Positions 33,868 to 46,993 of a DNA stretch of 64,000 nucleotides are shown here, piece by piece. A model generated the notes under the pieces. The model made no database searches. It was not told the DNA's origin and worked only from the letters and a program-made list of their open reading frames with translations. Location: contig NC_079889.1 of assembly GCF_029227915.1 (NCBI RefSeq), positions 9,238,001 through 9,302,000 on the forward strand, written 5' to 3'. The DNA comes from Hydractinia symbiolongicarpus. Its lineage: Eukaryota; Cnidaria; Hydrozoa; Anthoathecata; Hydractiniidae. Both the position numbers and the translations under genes were made by a program. Each line of letters starts with the position of its first letter. Positions within the stretch are counted from its first letter, which is position 1.

Positions 33868-36800
33868 TTATGTACGTGCACCAGGCGTTGTCCGTCCGCC
33901 AACATTCGTTGATCGAATATGTCCATTTTTAAAGTACCCCTGATTGTAAAAATCTGTATTGTTTAGATAACTTGCGTTTGGTGAAGGCCCAGGAATAGGC
34001 GTGTCTCTATAACCTGACATGGTGCCAAAATGCGTCGAGTCATTGATAGTCACTGGATTTAGAACGCACAGCTCGGATGCACTACTTGGCGAGCTAGATA
34101 AGCTTGTGTGCTGGTGCTTGTTTAGATCACAAAAATATACATGACCTTGGCGTGTTAGATGACTGTTTGAAGTATGCAGATGCTCTGTTATAGTTGGTCC
34201 ATACTCAGGAACTGGGTTTCTCCTATACTCAAGAGACTGCGGTCCTTGATACGGATAAGAAGCTGGTTGTTGAACACTGCTATAGTTCGGATGACGCGTA
34301 TGAGTCTGGATGTTTGATACTCGAACAGAAGAGCGATTCATTCCAGAAGGTGACACGGAAATCGGACCACGTTCTTCTGAAAATACTCTAGGAATCCGAG
34401 GTATGCTAATGTCATGCGATGGCCGAACATGTGAACCTGGTCGGTGAAAACTATCCTCTGGTAAGGAATAACTAGCTGGTGCGGATTCTCTTCGGTTGCG
34501 TAGTGGTTCTTTATTGATGCACGCTTTCTGTGTCGATGATCCGTCAACTGTTGCTGACCTAACAGGTCCATATTTATCATTGGGCGGCGAAGGAATATCG
34601 CTACCTTGTTCATCCTAAGATAAGATAATATATACATTACTTTAGGAGAAGAAACATTCACGGTAATTTACCGCGAAAGTTTATTCACGCGAAACGCGCC
34701 TAAGTTTTTTTACCGCAAAAGTTTATTCAAGTTTCCCAACCGTAAAAGTTTATCTCGCAAATCTCGCCTCAATTTTTCAACCACGAACGTTTATTCACGC
34801 GAAAAAGTACAACCATCTCTTATAATAATACGCTAAGTGTGTCCGTCTGTCTGTGACAGGCAAAGTGGATGTGTTCATTTTCCTTTGATGTTGCCGAAAA
34901 ATGCATGTCTAATATGTTAAATTTTCTGACGTTACGACGCGACGAAAATAACACTACTTTAACGTCAATATCCTATATTAAATTAATGAAGCCATTACAG
35001 TGCACCTAAAACTTTGAGGCCAAATAACTTGGAAACGAGGTGGTGACGTCAATGATTTTTCACCGCGTGGGTAACTAGGGATCAACTAGGACCAATTTGG
35101 GTAGTTTTCCCAAACCTGGGTCCCCGAATCCGTTTCGGAATGGACGGGTTGATGACGTCATCGAAAAACCTTCAAATCCTAATATCTCTGCAACCGATAC
35201 TATACATTATCTTGATCAACGTTTTAACATCTACACCTTGCAGACAACAAAAGGACTAAATTTCACCAATTTTCTTTTTGTATATGCACTGCTGACGTCA
35301 GCAAAAAAACTAAAGCAACCTATTTTTCCATTGTTCTTCTGCCATAGTGGATTTTTCCACGGGCTTTACTGACTAGTCTCTATAATAATACGCTAATTCC
35401 GTGTGTCTGTCTGTCACTTTTGCAAAGTGGATTACATTCTTCAAAATTTTCTTTAACAAATTCTTTAAAACATCGCCTATAAAATTGTTCTGTAATTTAC
35501 CAAACTTTACCGATAAAATAGTATTGACGTCAAAGGAAAGTTAATTAAGATTAGTGAAGCCATTACAATGCACTTTAAACTTTGAGGCCAAATAACTTGG
35601 AAACGAGGTGGTGACGTCAATGTTTTTTCACCGCGTGGGTAACTACGGACAACCTGGGACCAATTTGGGTAAGTTTTTCAAACCTGGGTCCCCGAATCCG
35701 TTTCGGAATGGACGGTTTGATGACGTCATCAAAAAACCTGTAAACCTTGATATCTCTGCAACCGTTTGTCAAAGATACATGATCATATACATTTTCTTGA
35801 TCAGCATTTCAAGATCTATACGATGAAGGCAACAGGTTTTCATATTTCTGAAAATTTTTTTTTGGGTTTTCACAGGTCTCTGCTGGTGTCTGCAAAATTT
35901 AAATGATGGTTGTTTTTCTCTGTTATCCTGCCTAAGTGGATTTTTCCACGGGCCTTATCGACTAGTTGTAAACTGTTACTCAAAATATATTTAAAATTGC
36001 AAACAGCAAAATTTACTCTCGCCAGTCGTACGAAAGTCTTGAATCGGCCGAAAGTTTAATTCCGTTAGGCCTTAGGCACATAGTAAGTTAATTTCTAACA
36101 TTGCTGTGATCGTGATGCAGCAAAAGTTTCTTCCAGCGAAAGTCTCCTTCCTCTCTTAAATATAATTTGCTGGGACAATAACAAAACAACATTTTAAAAC
36201 TATGCAAAAACAAAAGAAGCGGTTCACTTACCTCATTGTTTAGAAGATTTTCCAGTCTAAAAAAACGAGATGTGATTTTAAGTAAACAAAAACAAACAAA
36301 CAAAAAACATCTAAGCATGTTTAATTAATATTTGCAATGATCAAAAATGTTTAACTAATCTTAGCCTTTAGAAACACTGTTTCTATATCAATCTAAAACG
36401 TGTGAGCATAAAAACTCTTTCTCATCGTTACGAGTGTTCTATCTCATGGATATAAAAACAGCAGGAAGTGAAAACTTGAAATAACGTCTTTTTTTCTCAG
36501 AATCATTAAACATTACAGAAACATAGGCCCAAAATGATTCAATGTGTTGATTACGAACTATTTGGGTTGAATTATCGGTTGAAAAATACGTGTAATTTAC
36601 AGATTGACACTAAATTTTGCGTATAATTTATAGAAAGCTGAGGTACATTGTGAAGATCAGAAAAATTTAGTGAATGTACAGCATTCACGGAAGGTAAATT
36701 TCATAGAAATAATAAAAAAAAAAAATACTTTTTAAAAGTGTCTTCCATGTCGTCAATAATTTGGCTGCTGCTAAAAAAAACAAAGGAAAATTCGCTTATT

Positions 36801-39800
36801 TTTTCTAAAAAAATATTTAAAAAAATAGCGCAAAATTTGCCTCGTTTACCTTTCACTTTCATCTGCAGTGTCTAGTTTGCTCATCATGCTTGGTATAAAC
36901 GAGTTATTTGACGTCATAGAACTCCCTGGCGAGGATAACTAACAATGAGAAGGAATAGATAAGGACTAGGTGCGGAAAAAATTAATGCCTGAAAGAAAGA
37001 AGTCAATTTCTTGCCTCGCTCAACCCTAACCCGGTTTGAAAACTACATGAATTCATCACTCACCTGAGAACCAAATAATCTCCATAATAAACCTTGTCTA
37101 TATAACTGTCTCTAAAATAAATTAATATACAAATGAGTAAAAGAATCAAATAAATATAAAAATGAATGAATAAATGAATTATATGAATAAATAGAAAAAC
37201 ACACGAGGAGTTGAGATAAAACACACACAAAAGATGTTTCTACATCTTATGTTACAACTGTAAAATTTCTAAAATACCGAAAAAACTGCAATCTGAGTGG
37301 TAACAGAACAATTGACCAATTAAAAATCTACCTTTAGAATTATGTCTGCTTTATCCTTTAAAACTTGATTTTGTTCTGAGATTTTGTTAATTAAATCGGT
37401 CAACTTATATCTATTAACCACGACTTTCCTACCAAAGAAAGTAGAGGAGTAAGAAAAGCAGCAACAACAACAACAACAAAAACAACAACAACATAACAAC
37501 AACATAACAACAACAACCACAACAACAATAACAACAACATAACAACAACAACAACAACATAACAACAATATAACCAACTTACTTGAGATGCTCATAAAAA
37601 ATTCGAAGCAACCTTTCCTTTTCGGAGACACATTTCATTATTATTTCATAGATATGTTTCGAGTCATGTTTCTTATCTTTGTACTCTGGAGGCGCTCTCC
37701 GCAGTTTGTCTACTTTTTTCTCCGCTTGACACGACCTAAAATAAAAAACCCCAGAACAACTTTAAAGTCCATTTAACTTATCAAAAGACCTTCTTTACTG
37801 ACAACACACAAATCTTGTATACGTAGTGACATATGCTACTTATTTCTTAACATTTACTCGACTGCTGTTTTAAAAATAAGGAAATCATGAAATTTAAAAA
37901 GATGCTTAAGGTATGTTTGAAAAAATATGTTATTACTCAATGCCAATAATTTCAGAAATAGGAGGCAACATAACGAATAGAATATGCTCATTTATTATGC
38001 AGACACAGTCAGTACTTGTAGCTGCCGTCATTTAATACTGGATGTATTACAAATCGTGTCATGAAGAATAAAACAAGATATATTCACGAAGAAAATGTGT
38101 ATAAGGAAGTTCGCACGTCAAGGAAAAGAAGGACACGTTCTCAAAATGAAGCATTTATAAGACTCACAATTCTTCCAATTCATTTTGTTTCTGTTCAGAG
38201 ATCAGTGGGCTTTGTTGCAACTGCGAACACTGTTCTTGTACTTGAGTAATTTCTTTGAGTATATCGTTGTTAATACACTCTGCAAAACTTTTTACTTCAT
38301 CATACATTACTCTCCATTCCTCCAAAAAACTTGCCTCTTCCTCTGTGAGGTCAGTCTTTTTGTAAAATTGTAAATCGCAATTGTAACTTTCTTCATATAT
38401 ATTGATAATAGAGTCAAGCCGGATTGCTGCTTTCACGAACTCTTCTTTCAACTGCTCGCATTTTTTATACTTTGTGCGCACCATGTTAATCATTAGTGCC
38501 CGCTGACCACGAAGCAGCTGTTCATATTCTGATGCCATTTTACTGCAGTCGTACAGAGAGTGAGACCAATACAGCTTCAAGTCTGGATATTTACGTAATT
38601 CGTCTGGCGAGCCTGCAAGCTCTCGCACGCGTTGCGACAAGAAGATATTGATATTGTGCTCAGCGCGCTTGTTTTTGTTAAATAAGTAAATCAAATCTGG
38701 TTGTTGATGACATCTTTCTAAACTATCATCATCTTCTAGTTCATCACCACATGGAAATAAGATTAATTGGTTTTTAATAGGAATACCTGTGTGCTCTTTG
38801 AGGAAAGCTTTTAAATGGCTCCCACAGTCGTCAGGTCGACATTCATACGCAACGTCAATACACGTCAACACATTCAGGATGTGAATGATTTTCATGTCAA
38901 GAATGCTACTAATCGTTGTGTAACAAATTATTTCTCCTTTCTCATTCTTGCCACGGGTTTTTGGGTCATGTTTTAAAACCATTTGAAGCCTTAAAAATAG
39001 AAACAAAGTGGATAACATGTAACAAATAACAACTTAAAAATATCGCGTCTGACCAAACAGTAAGATTTATTTAGAAAAGAAAACAAATTATCTAACAAAA
39101 AATGAAGTCAAATAAAACTTGTATATACTAACCAGTTTTTGAATGCATCTAAAAGGGGTGGACACATGTGGTTAGGAGACGGAATATCTGCGCAAAACTT
39201 CACACTGTTTGATAAATCATCGTTGTAACCCCATATGTGTTGATCGCTTTTGTCTTTAATTAATTTTGGCCACTGAAAAGCATGTTCTGTCAACAAAAAG
39301 GGCCTGGTTCCAGTTATACATTCAAAAATAACAGTACCAAAACTCCAGTAGTCTGCTGTTCGGTTATAACCACTTTGATAATCGTATAATTCAGGAGCCT
39401 TGACAATGTATGAGAAATTATAAATAAGACATGCAAGTAATTGATAGATGTACTAAAAATGCATAGATTTAAAAAAAAAATTAAGAAAGAAAAATAAAAC
39501 TGAAAACAGAAAAAATACTGTGAAAGGAAGCCCTCTCTCAAACACCTCTTTTTGATTAACGCCTAAACAATTGGAGCTTTACATTTAAATTTATATAACC
39601 ACCTTAAAATACTTAACTGAATATTAACAATGGGTCTTTTATAACCTTTTCGTAAGTTTAAAAAAATCCACCCGCATCAGAATTAGTCAACTTTAAGATA
39701 TCTTTAGAGAGAAAAAAAGGACTAAGTACTAATCTCTCACTTACCAAATATTGAATAGTACCAACAAAAGACATACATATACTTCTGGCATCAAGTTGCT

Positions 39801-40845
39801 TAGCATAGCCTAGATCTGTTATCTTGTAGATTACATTATTACCTTGATGACACAACAAGATATTTTCAGGCTTTAAGTCTCTATGGACAATGTTTTTTTT
39901 GTGAAGAAATTCTAAGCCACATGAAACATCTTTTAATATATTTACAACCATTTTTTCTTTTAAGCCACAACTGTGTATTGCATTACCAAGGAGCTAAATG
40001 ATAAAATACAACTTTTTTATAATGGGACCACTCAAATGATAATAACAAGATGCTTAAAAATTTTTGTTTTCGTCAACAGTTTTTCAGGGACGTGAAATTT
40101 TGCCATTCTGTTTGAAATTTCTGGTAAATGGCAAAATAAAAAGTTAATTAACATGCCTTCCAGTTTTCACACCAGTTTTTAACACAGAGATAGGGGGATT
40201 AGCTACATTATTTCGACTAAATAAAATGTGAATATTACCTTTCTTAAATCGCTCTCACAATATTCAAGTCCCAACAATGGTTCTGGACTTCTCAAAGCAT
40301 TTTCAATCTCTGTTGGAATAGGACGGCCAGCAACTAAATTTATGTGTTTATTGGAGTTCATGAGCTGGATTTCGTCTTGCCAGCGACCCTTGTTTCTAGG
40401 ATCAAGTTTTTGCTTGCACTGCTTAATGACAAGCATTTCACTGGTTATCTATAAAAAAAACAAAATAGACATACGACTGCTAATATAACTAGACAAAAAA
40501 TAGTATAAATTAATTATTGAAGCAGTTATATACGACCTGGCGAAGCTTAACGTTGGAAACACATTATGGAAACACATTATGGCTATCCAAGTCATGCATT
40601 AAAAAGTATGGAATTTAAATACTCCAGGTTGCAAAATTTCACAATTTTTCTTCTTATAGCTGTGCATGTTCTGTTAAGACATCATGTGTTCTTTATATGT
40701 AGATGATGTTCACAAATCAGAAGCAGTTAAAAAGCAAATCAAAAACCTGATTCTTCCATGCTGTTACAAGTCCAAAGCCACCACTGCCTATTTCACGATG
40801 GTACTGCCAATCTCCAAATACTTCACCAGCTTCTACCTTATTCAT
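33868..40845 (-). CDS. IKK: IkappaB kinase (IKK alpha/beta type), eleven exons
   Basis: Exons, all phase-consistent: 40845-40747, 40448-40239, 39993-39745, 39398-39133, 38989-38168, 37735-37583, 37428-37332, 37111-37064, 36938-36850, 36256-36232 and 34614-33868, giving 934 residues. The kinase domain has the glycine loop GSGGFG (20-25), VIK lysine 42, HRDLKPEN (141-148), DLG (163-165) and the activation loop SICMSFVGT. The serines at 174 and 178 match the two phosphorylated serines of human IKKs. DLGYAK and TADYWSFGT place it with IKK alpha/beta rather than TBK1. A ubiquitin-like domain follows (about 310-385), then a long helical scaffold/dimerisation region. The last exon adds 248 Ser/Pro/His/Tyr-rich residues without a known domain. 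It phosphorylates IkappaB to release NF-kB. No NEMO-binding LDWSWL-type motif was seen. Confidence 0.93.
34816..35376 (+). mobile_element. Non-autonomous Helitron-like element, copy A of a tandem pair
   Basis: Begins TCTCTTATAATAATACGC directly after a host A and ends with a GTGGATTTTTCCAC hairpin shortly before CTAG. No coding capacity. It abuts copy B without a gap. Located in the last intron of the IKK gene. Confidence 0.8.
35377..35965 (+). mobile_element. Non-autonomous Helitron-like element, copy B of a tandem pair
   Basis: Begins TCTCTATAATAATACGC and ends with the same hairpin and CTAG, followed by a host T at 35966. The interior matches copy A over AAACTTTGAGGCCAAATAAC, the ACCGCGTGGGTAACTA block and the TGATGACGTCATC block. 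Confidence 0.8.
37455..37575. repeat. (ACA)n microsatellite in an IKK intron
   Basis: Run of AAC/ACA triplets interrupted by ATA, between the exons at 37583 and 37428. Confidence 0.85.
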
Positions 40846-42668
40846 CTAAAAATTCAAATTATATAATTACAAATAAGTTATAAGAAAATCATAATATATA
40901 ATAAATATAATAAGGATTTTCTTTTTATCATTTTTCTATCTATACAAAGTTGATTTTTACAAAAACCTTACACTGACATGATTAATTTTATTGGGAAATT
41001 TTTTGTTTTAAAAAAACCCCAAAAAACAAAAAGAATGGACACTTTAACATCACTATCATAAATAAAGATAAAGAAGCAATTAATGTTTGTTATTATTCAA
41101 CATTAATTTAATCCAGAAATATAAAAATATCCAATAATGATTTTTAAAAAACTTTTGCTAAAATTATTATTCACGCTATTAAAAAGTTTTAAAATAAAAG
41201 GAAGATTCTAGAATTATTTTGTATTAAAATAAAATAGGGCCTGTTTGAATGAGCAAAAGGTGCTGAAATACTATTACTATTTAGAAATGGAGTCATTTGA
41301 CATTTCTTTTAACTTTAACAGGGGCGGATACAGGAATTATAAAGTTAGTCCATGTTTTTTACCAAGTCACTATAAGAAAAAGGCATTAAAGGGAACACAA
41401 TTTACTACATTTAACTAGCCCAAAAACACATTACAAACATTACAAAATCTGCTTTTACCTATAACACGGTCCATTGATAAACAAAGTTTACCAGAAAATA
41501 GTAATTTTTGAGGTCTTTCAAAGTAAATCATTCTTTCAAGCTAAATCATTGATTTAAAAAGAGCATCTGCTTGTAATTTAAAAATTCGAAGTGCCAGGCA
41601 CAACAACTTCCTTTATTCAACTTAACTAAGAGCGAAGCTTTAATAAAAAACTTCGGCGGTAACGTATTCTTTCTCCAAAAAACTTTATACGAACACCACA
41701 CATACCATGGCTACAAAGTTTCATGTTTGGTTTATCATGAAATTCTGTTCAAGTAAGTTGCAATTAATTTACCAGGGGGTACTGCACAATTTTTTTCAAG
41801 TTGTTATTTCTTTGCTGTCTCATAACTTAATTAATAAATCTTTAAAAGTAAATATGTGTTTCATTATTTTGTTTTTGTTGCGAAAAACTATTGTGCAACG
41901 GAGTAAAGCATCATTTGTTTTGGTTTTTAATGGTATTTTACAGGCACTATGTACCCCTTCATAAAATATTCTCGATATACTTTGACATACTTAAGTCAAA
42001 ATTACAGGGGTTATCTTATGCTTTTTACCGTCACACATTACCTTTAATTATATTTTTTACCTCCTAATACAAGTACGTCAAGTAATGTAACAGAAAGTGA
42101 AAGTACGTCCAAGTAAATCGAGATTAGAGGCTATATGCTACTATTTCGATGGTATATCAAATCAAAAACTAAATTTTGTGCCCCTTAATGTAACAATATG
42201 GGTAGTAAGTCACAGAATAATTAAGCAGCTTCTTACGTATTACCCCATATCCTTAATGCTTAAACCCCATATCCTTAGGGCTTAACTATATAATATATGC
42301 ATGTGTGTATTATGTGTAGATATTTTATAGAAATTTAACGTAAAAGCCACCCGGGAAGATTTTTGTGTATACTGGAAGTACATTTTCGAAATTGCAACAA
42401 GAATTTTAACGGAAAATTAAATATGTCCATCTGGCTAGCTTAACATACCCTAAATCCATCACTGTTAAAACTCTTTAATTGTTGCATAGAGGTTGATGAT
42501 TGTAAAAAGATTTAATAAACTGAGATATATACTTAGTTTACAGAGAAAAATATCTTAAGAACAAAATCGAGAAGTCACTTTTTTTCTTCTATAACATAAG
42601 CTAACAACTCTCTATAACATTCTATTATTATGTTAGAGTCTCTTCAAATAACAACATTCTTTTTTTAC
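40846..42668. other. Possible first intron of IKK
   Basis: AT-rich; nothing else recognised. Open frames here are hydrophobic and lack splice support. Confidence 0.4.
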
Positions 42669-42752
42669 CTTTCCACAAAAACGACCCCGTCCATTTAGCG
42701 CCAATTCTACATTCAAGAATTGACTCATCACTTTTTTATGTGGTAATTTCAT
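42669..42752 (-). CDS. Possible upstream first exon of the IKK gene
   Basis: An ATG at 42752 opens 28 codons (MKLPHKKVMSQFLNV...) that end at GGAAAG/GTAAAA in phase 0. Joined to the next exon (40845), the frame runs straight into the kinase start, adding an N-terminal extension for a total of 962 residues. The acceptor of that next exon is followed at once by ATG, so the extension is optional and this exon could instead be 5' UTR. Confidence 0.45.
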
Positions 42753-43976
42753 TATTGTAAACTTGGTTATTATATAACAAACTACAGGTTATAAAATCCA
42801 AGTTTGTGCTTACAATTATGGTTAGCTACGTTTTATTAAAGTCATATGACGGTAAATGTACATGCCTACTTTAATTATCTACTGTAAGCACCTACAACAA
42901 CTGTCAACATGACATCACTTTTGACCAATACATATCAAAAAGGAATTGTTTATTAGAAAGCGAAAGTAGCAAGACTTTCCACCACGCACGGGCGAAAAGA
43001 TTATTTATAAACTTTTATTTACGCACCTAATTAAATCTTTCGCTAATCAAAGCAAGAACTAAAATACGAATGTCTTACTTTTAAACGGGTTTAAAGTCGA
43101 TATATCCAATGGTCGGCCATGTTTATAGCCATAATCAGGTTATAATCAGTTCTCGAGCACCATCTTTTGATAGACATTCCATTTAAAAGGCGAAAGCTCT
43201 ATAAGTCTATGACGTCATTACAGAACAATTAGCAAGTAAGATGTATAAAAATTCCTTGGTTTGTTCCTGCAAGGTAAAGTTAATAAATTTTTTATGACTT
43301 TGAAATCTTTTTTGAGTGATTTGCTGTTTCTTTTAAATATCGAAAGCATGCTATATCTTTACCTTAAACTATGATTTCCTTATCCAAAAAACTTATAAGA
43401 ACAAATCTTTACTTTGGTCAATTGTTTTGCGTTACCAGCTTGGCATGTAGACCAAAATTGTTTTCTGTCTAGTTTTACTTTGCAAATTACAGATAGTTTA
43501 CTTGCCAACTAGATGATATAAATGTTATGGAAAAGGTGCAGTCACGGAATTTTGGAATTTCAATGTCTGATCTGGTATTGAACTGTGTATAGCTATAGGC
43601 AATTTACCCGTAATATCATTATATCATCTGTTTATCTAATCAACTAATGTTGTATATATCAAACCACTCTTTTTCCCTGTTCTTAGGCGCAGACCCTGCC
43701 ATGCAAAAAATGGTCTTTTGCGAAATGATACAGTTAACTAGCTAGCTAGCTAAGCTAGCTAGCTACAAAAACAGAAATTTTGAATCGACCATTTAATAAT
43801 GTCCATTTCATATCCCTATTGGTTGCACGTGCCACATGTTTTACGCTTGCCTTTCTGATGGGCTAGCTAATAGTTATGTATAGCTTAGTTATGTATAGCT
43901 AGATATAGCTAGATACTTTATAATGGCTAGACTTTTTAGAATACCACCTGTCATTTTAATTTTACAATTAAATTAA
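42753..43976. other. IKK upstream region
   Basis: Probable promoter side of the IKK gene. Palindromic AGCTAGCTAGCT runs at 43739-43766 and GTATAGCTAGATATAGCTAG words at 43877-43916. No gene seen. Confidence 0.35.
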
Positions 43977-44159
43977 CCTACATGACCAACGCGTAGGCCA
44001 ACAAAAATAAAAAAGAGAATAAAATCCAAGTAATAATAAAAATAACAAACACAAAAATATAATAATTAAAATTAAATAACAAAAAACTACAGTAACAATC
44101 CAAACCACAAAAAGGAAATACATGTACAAACCAACGCGACCTACGCGACCAACGCGTAC

Positions 44160-44315
44160 ACCTGAAATTGCAATGTAAAGGTTTCTTCGCGCATAAAAGC
44201 AATGCATTGCAATCACGTCCGTTATTAACGATAGCTTTCTCCTAAAATTGCAATGCAAAGGTTTCTTCGCTTATAAAAGCAATGCATTGCAATCACGTCC
44301 GTTATATTAACGACA
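44160..44315. repeat. 90-bp subterminal direct repeat at the transposon left end
   Basis: Two copies, 90 bp apart, of AAATTGCAATG(T/C)AAAGGTTTC, continuing through AAAAGCAATGCATTGCAATC to CACGTCCGTTAT (from about 44165 and 44255). Each unit also holds the palindrome ATTGCAATG...CATTGCAAT. It lies 60-215 bp upstream of the ATPase start codon and could serve as promoter and transposase-binding DNA. Confidence 0.85.
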
Positions 44316-44378
44316 GCTTTAGCGACGAACGGCCGACGTAACAATATAGCTTCTTTACTGTATTAACAAAGAATTAAA

Positions 44379-46993
44379 ATGTCTATAAAAACAATCATAA
44401 AATCACAATCGGATGAAACTTGGGCAGAACTAAATAAGAAACTCATGGAGCATGAAATAAACTACAATAAAGTTTTGACAGAACCTTTGTATCAGTTCAT
44501 TGACGCCATCGCTAAGTCCGTCGGAACAAATATCGGATTCGTATTACCTTCAATTTTAACTACAATTAATTACTTAGCATCAAGCCAAAATTTCAATTGC
44601 GAAATAAGAGATGGTTATGCTGTTAATTTGAATACGTTCTTCTTATTCGCGGGACAACCATCGACAGGGAAAAGTCCAGCAATCAAAGTCAGCGTCAGTA
44701 ATCCTTTAACAGGTTTGGATTTACATAAGGAATTAATTTCCTGTTCTACATCATCCGGTTTAACAAAGTTATTATCAAAAATACAAAGAGCATTTATTGT
44801 TAATCCAGAGATTCAGGAATATCTGCTAAAAATAATTAAACAAAATGACGAAAATGCGGCGAGCGATGTCGAAATATTATGCAAAGTTTTTAGCGGAGAA
44901 TCTTGCACCTTCAATTATGGGACTGAAAACAGAAGAGAGATTTCATCTGACACCACACTATGTATATTAGGTAAGCATCGGCTATTAATATTTAACTACT
45001 GATTAACATCCGCGAGCACACTCCTCCTTACTCAAGCAACTAACACGGAAACTCTCTTTCTCTCTCATTATTCTATATATAAACATTCTTTTTTTATATA
45101 TGTGCATAACTGAGTTGCAGCTTTATGATACTGTAACATTCTCGTTCTTTATAAGTGCATATCTGCGATGCGCTGCTGCTTTTATATGATGATCAAGATT
45201 TTGCTGTACGAGTTCTACACTAGTTTAGCAAAAATTTTGGACACAGTATTGAAGCAAAGGCATGCAATTACACCATTTTAAACTGTATTTTCAAAAAAAC
45301 ACATCACCATTTACATTACGTTAAAATGAATTGTATCAAACTTGGTGTATGCAACCACCTTTAATGTAAATTTTAAAAGCAAAATTGTACTTTTTTTATC
45401 CAGGTGCAACTCAGATCAAGACATTGGCATTATTGTTATCAAAAATGGATATGGGCAATGGCCTAATCGATAGATTTATAATTTCTATACCAACATGTTA
45501 TCGACCATTGCCAGAAGAACAATCACAAGCTAGCACTTTTTTAAAAACCAAAAATTTTAAAATAGATGACATCTACGAAAAGTTAGCAAAAACAAGTTCT
45601 GAAAACACACAATTTTATTTCGATGACGATGCTCAAAAGTAAGTTAACGGATACAACGAAGATTTTTTTAAATAAAGTTACGTCGGAATTTTGATCAGTC
45701 CAACTAAAACCGTTCATATATCATTGTTTAAATAAGCTGTAAAACTCAGGTAATAATTGAGTTAAAAGATTTAATTCGAGCTGTGTGTAGAGCTTGTGTA
45801 TTGATTCACAGGATCGCTCCATGGTTGGTTCCTATACGGGTGCGTTGACTCGGCTTTGGAAATTGGCCCTATTTTGTTCTAGGAGATCTATCTAGTTACC
45901 CACCTGGTTGATTACATTGATTATTTTTATTTATTGACCGTAGAAATCTATTTTACACTGAATTAATTTAAATAATCTTACTAATTACTTAACAAATAAG
46001 ACCTTTCATTTGCCGATTAATGAATCTGTTCTATTTTTACCAACATATCCCTAGTTGTCTACAAATAATATTATTTCTAGAATGTTTGATGAAATGGAGA
46101 AAAACTTTCTCATCGAACTCAATGACAATTTAAAAAATGGCAGACCAACTCAGAAAAATAAAACAACGGACGTCATTCCAAAATTAGCTGTTGCTATTCA
46201 TTTGTTGGAGCATATTTTTTTGCAAATAAATTCTGGAAGAAATAATACAACATTTCCAGAATCAATCACCTTACAAACCATGCAAAAAGCTTATTATTAT
46301 TCTCAAATGTTGACCGAACAAAAAGAATTTTTCAATGGTGTAAGTGCAGTTCTATTACTTAACATAATTTACAAGAACCTTTATTAAATTTTTCTAATAT
46401 TTATCAATCCATTTTTTTCTACAGATCTTATTCTAAAAACGAGCCAGTGTTTATATAATTTTATACAGCACACACACATTGCCTCATTTTGACAAAGGTG
46501 TCCCATTTCATATTTCATGCAAGCTTGACCGTTATATATTTCATTTTCAGCATTAATTTTTGTTATCTGATTAAGTATCACATTTGTCTTGTTTTAGTTT
46601 GTTTCAGACATGGTTTGCGAAAAAAAAATTAAAACCATCAAGCCACCAACTTTGAAAGATTACACCATTGCACTGTTAAATATGCAAGGTCGAATTGTCA
46701 CCTACCGGTCGTATAAACAATGTGCATCTAAAAGGTTGAGATCAATGATATCAAGTGACTACAAAAAAATATGTGAAGACTTAGTAATGATTAATGCTGG
46801 GAAGTTGAATTCAGTGAGATTGAATGGTCAGAGTGAAGAGTCATATATTTTCGTTAAGTTGCCGTACGACGAATTACCAGAGGAGGTCAAATCAAAAATG
46901 CAAAAAAATACTTACCTAACGAAATATGAAATGAATTCCCCGAAAAGCATCACGCAAAACATTATTGACGCGGTGCAAGACATCTTTCAATAA
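44379..46993 (+). CDS. Transposon-borne P-loop ATPase, DUF3987/primase-helicase-like, four exons
   Basis: Exons 44379-44970, 45404-45638, 46081-46337 and 46608-46993 join in phase to give 489 residues. A helical N-terminus is followed by a Walker A motif, GQPSTGKS (92-99), introduced by a hydrophobic FFLFA strand. About 40 residues later comes a Walker-B-like AFIVNPEI strand in which the usual Asp is replaced by Pro. Then come KVFSGESCTFNYGTENRRE and ILGATQIKTLALLL, with GNGLIDRFIISIP. These features match the DUF3987 family of helicase/primase-associated ATPases known mainly from bacteria and phages. The C-terminal 130 residues are basic and may bind DNA. Role in transposition or element replication is inferred. 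It sits on the same strand as, and upstream of, the transposase, separated by 0.9 kb. Confidence 0.8.

Noticed and set aside
37320-37631. Cys/Val-rich membrane-like frame on the minus strand
   Set aside because: It spans two real IKK exons and the (ACA)n intron between them. The hydrophobic centre is the microsatellite.
43968-44258. Two overlapping hydrophobic frames at the left end of the Merlin-like element
   Set aside because: They are AT-rich low-complexity DNA read through the terminal repeats. They have no splice support and oppose the real genes.
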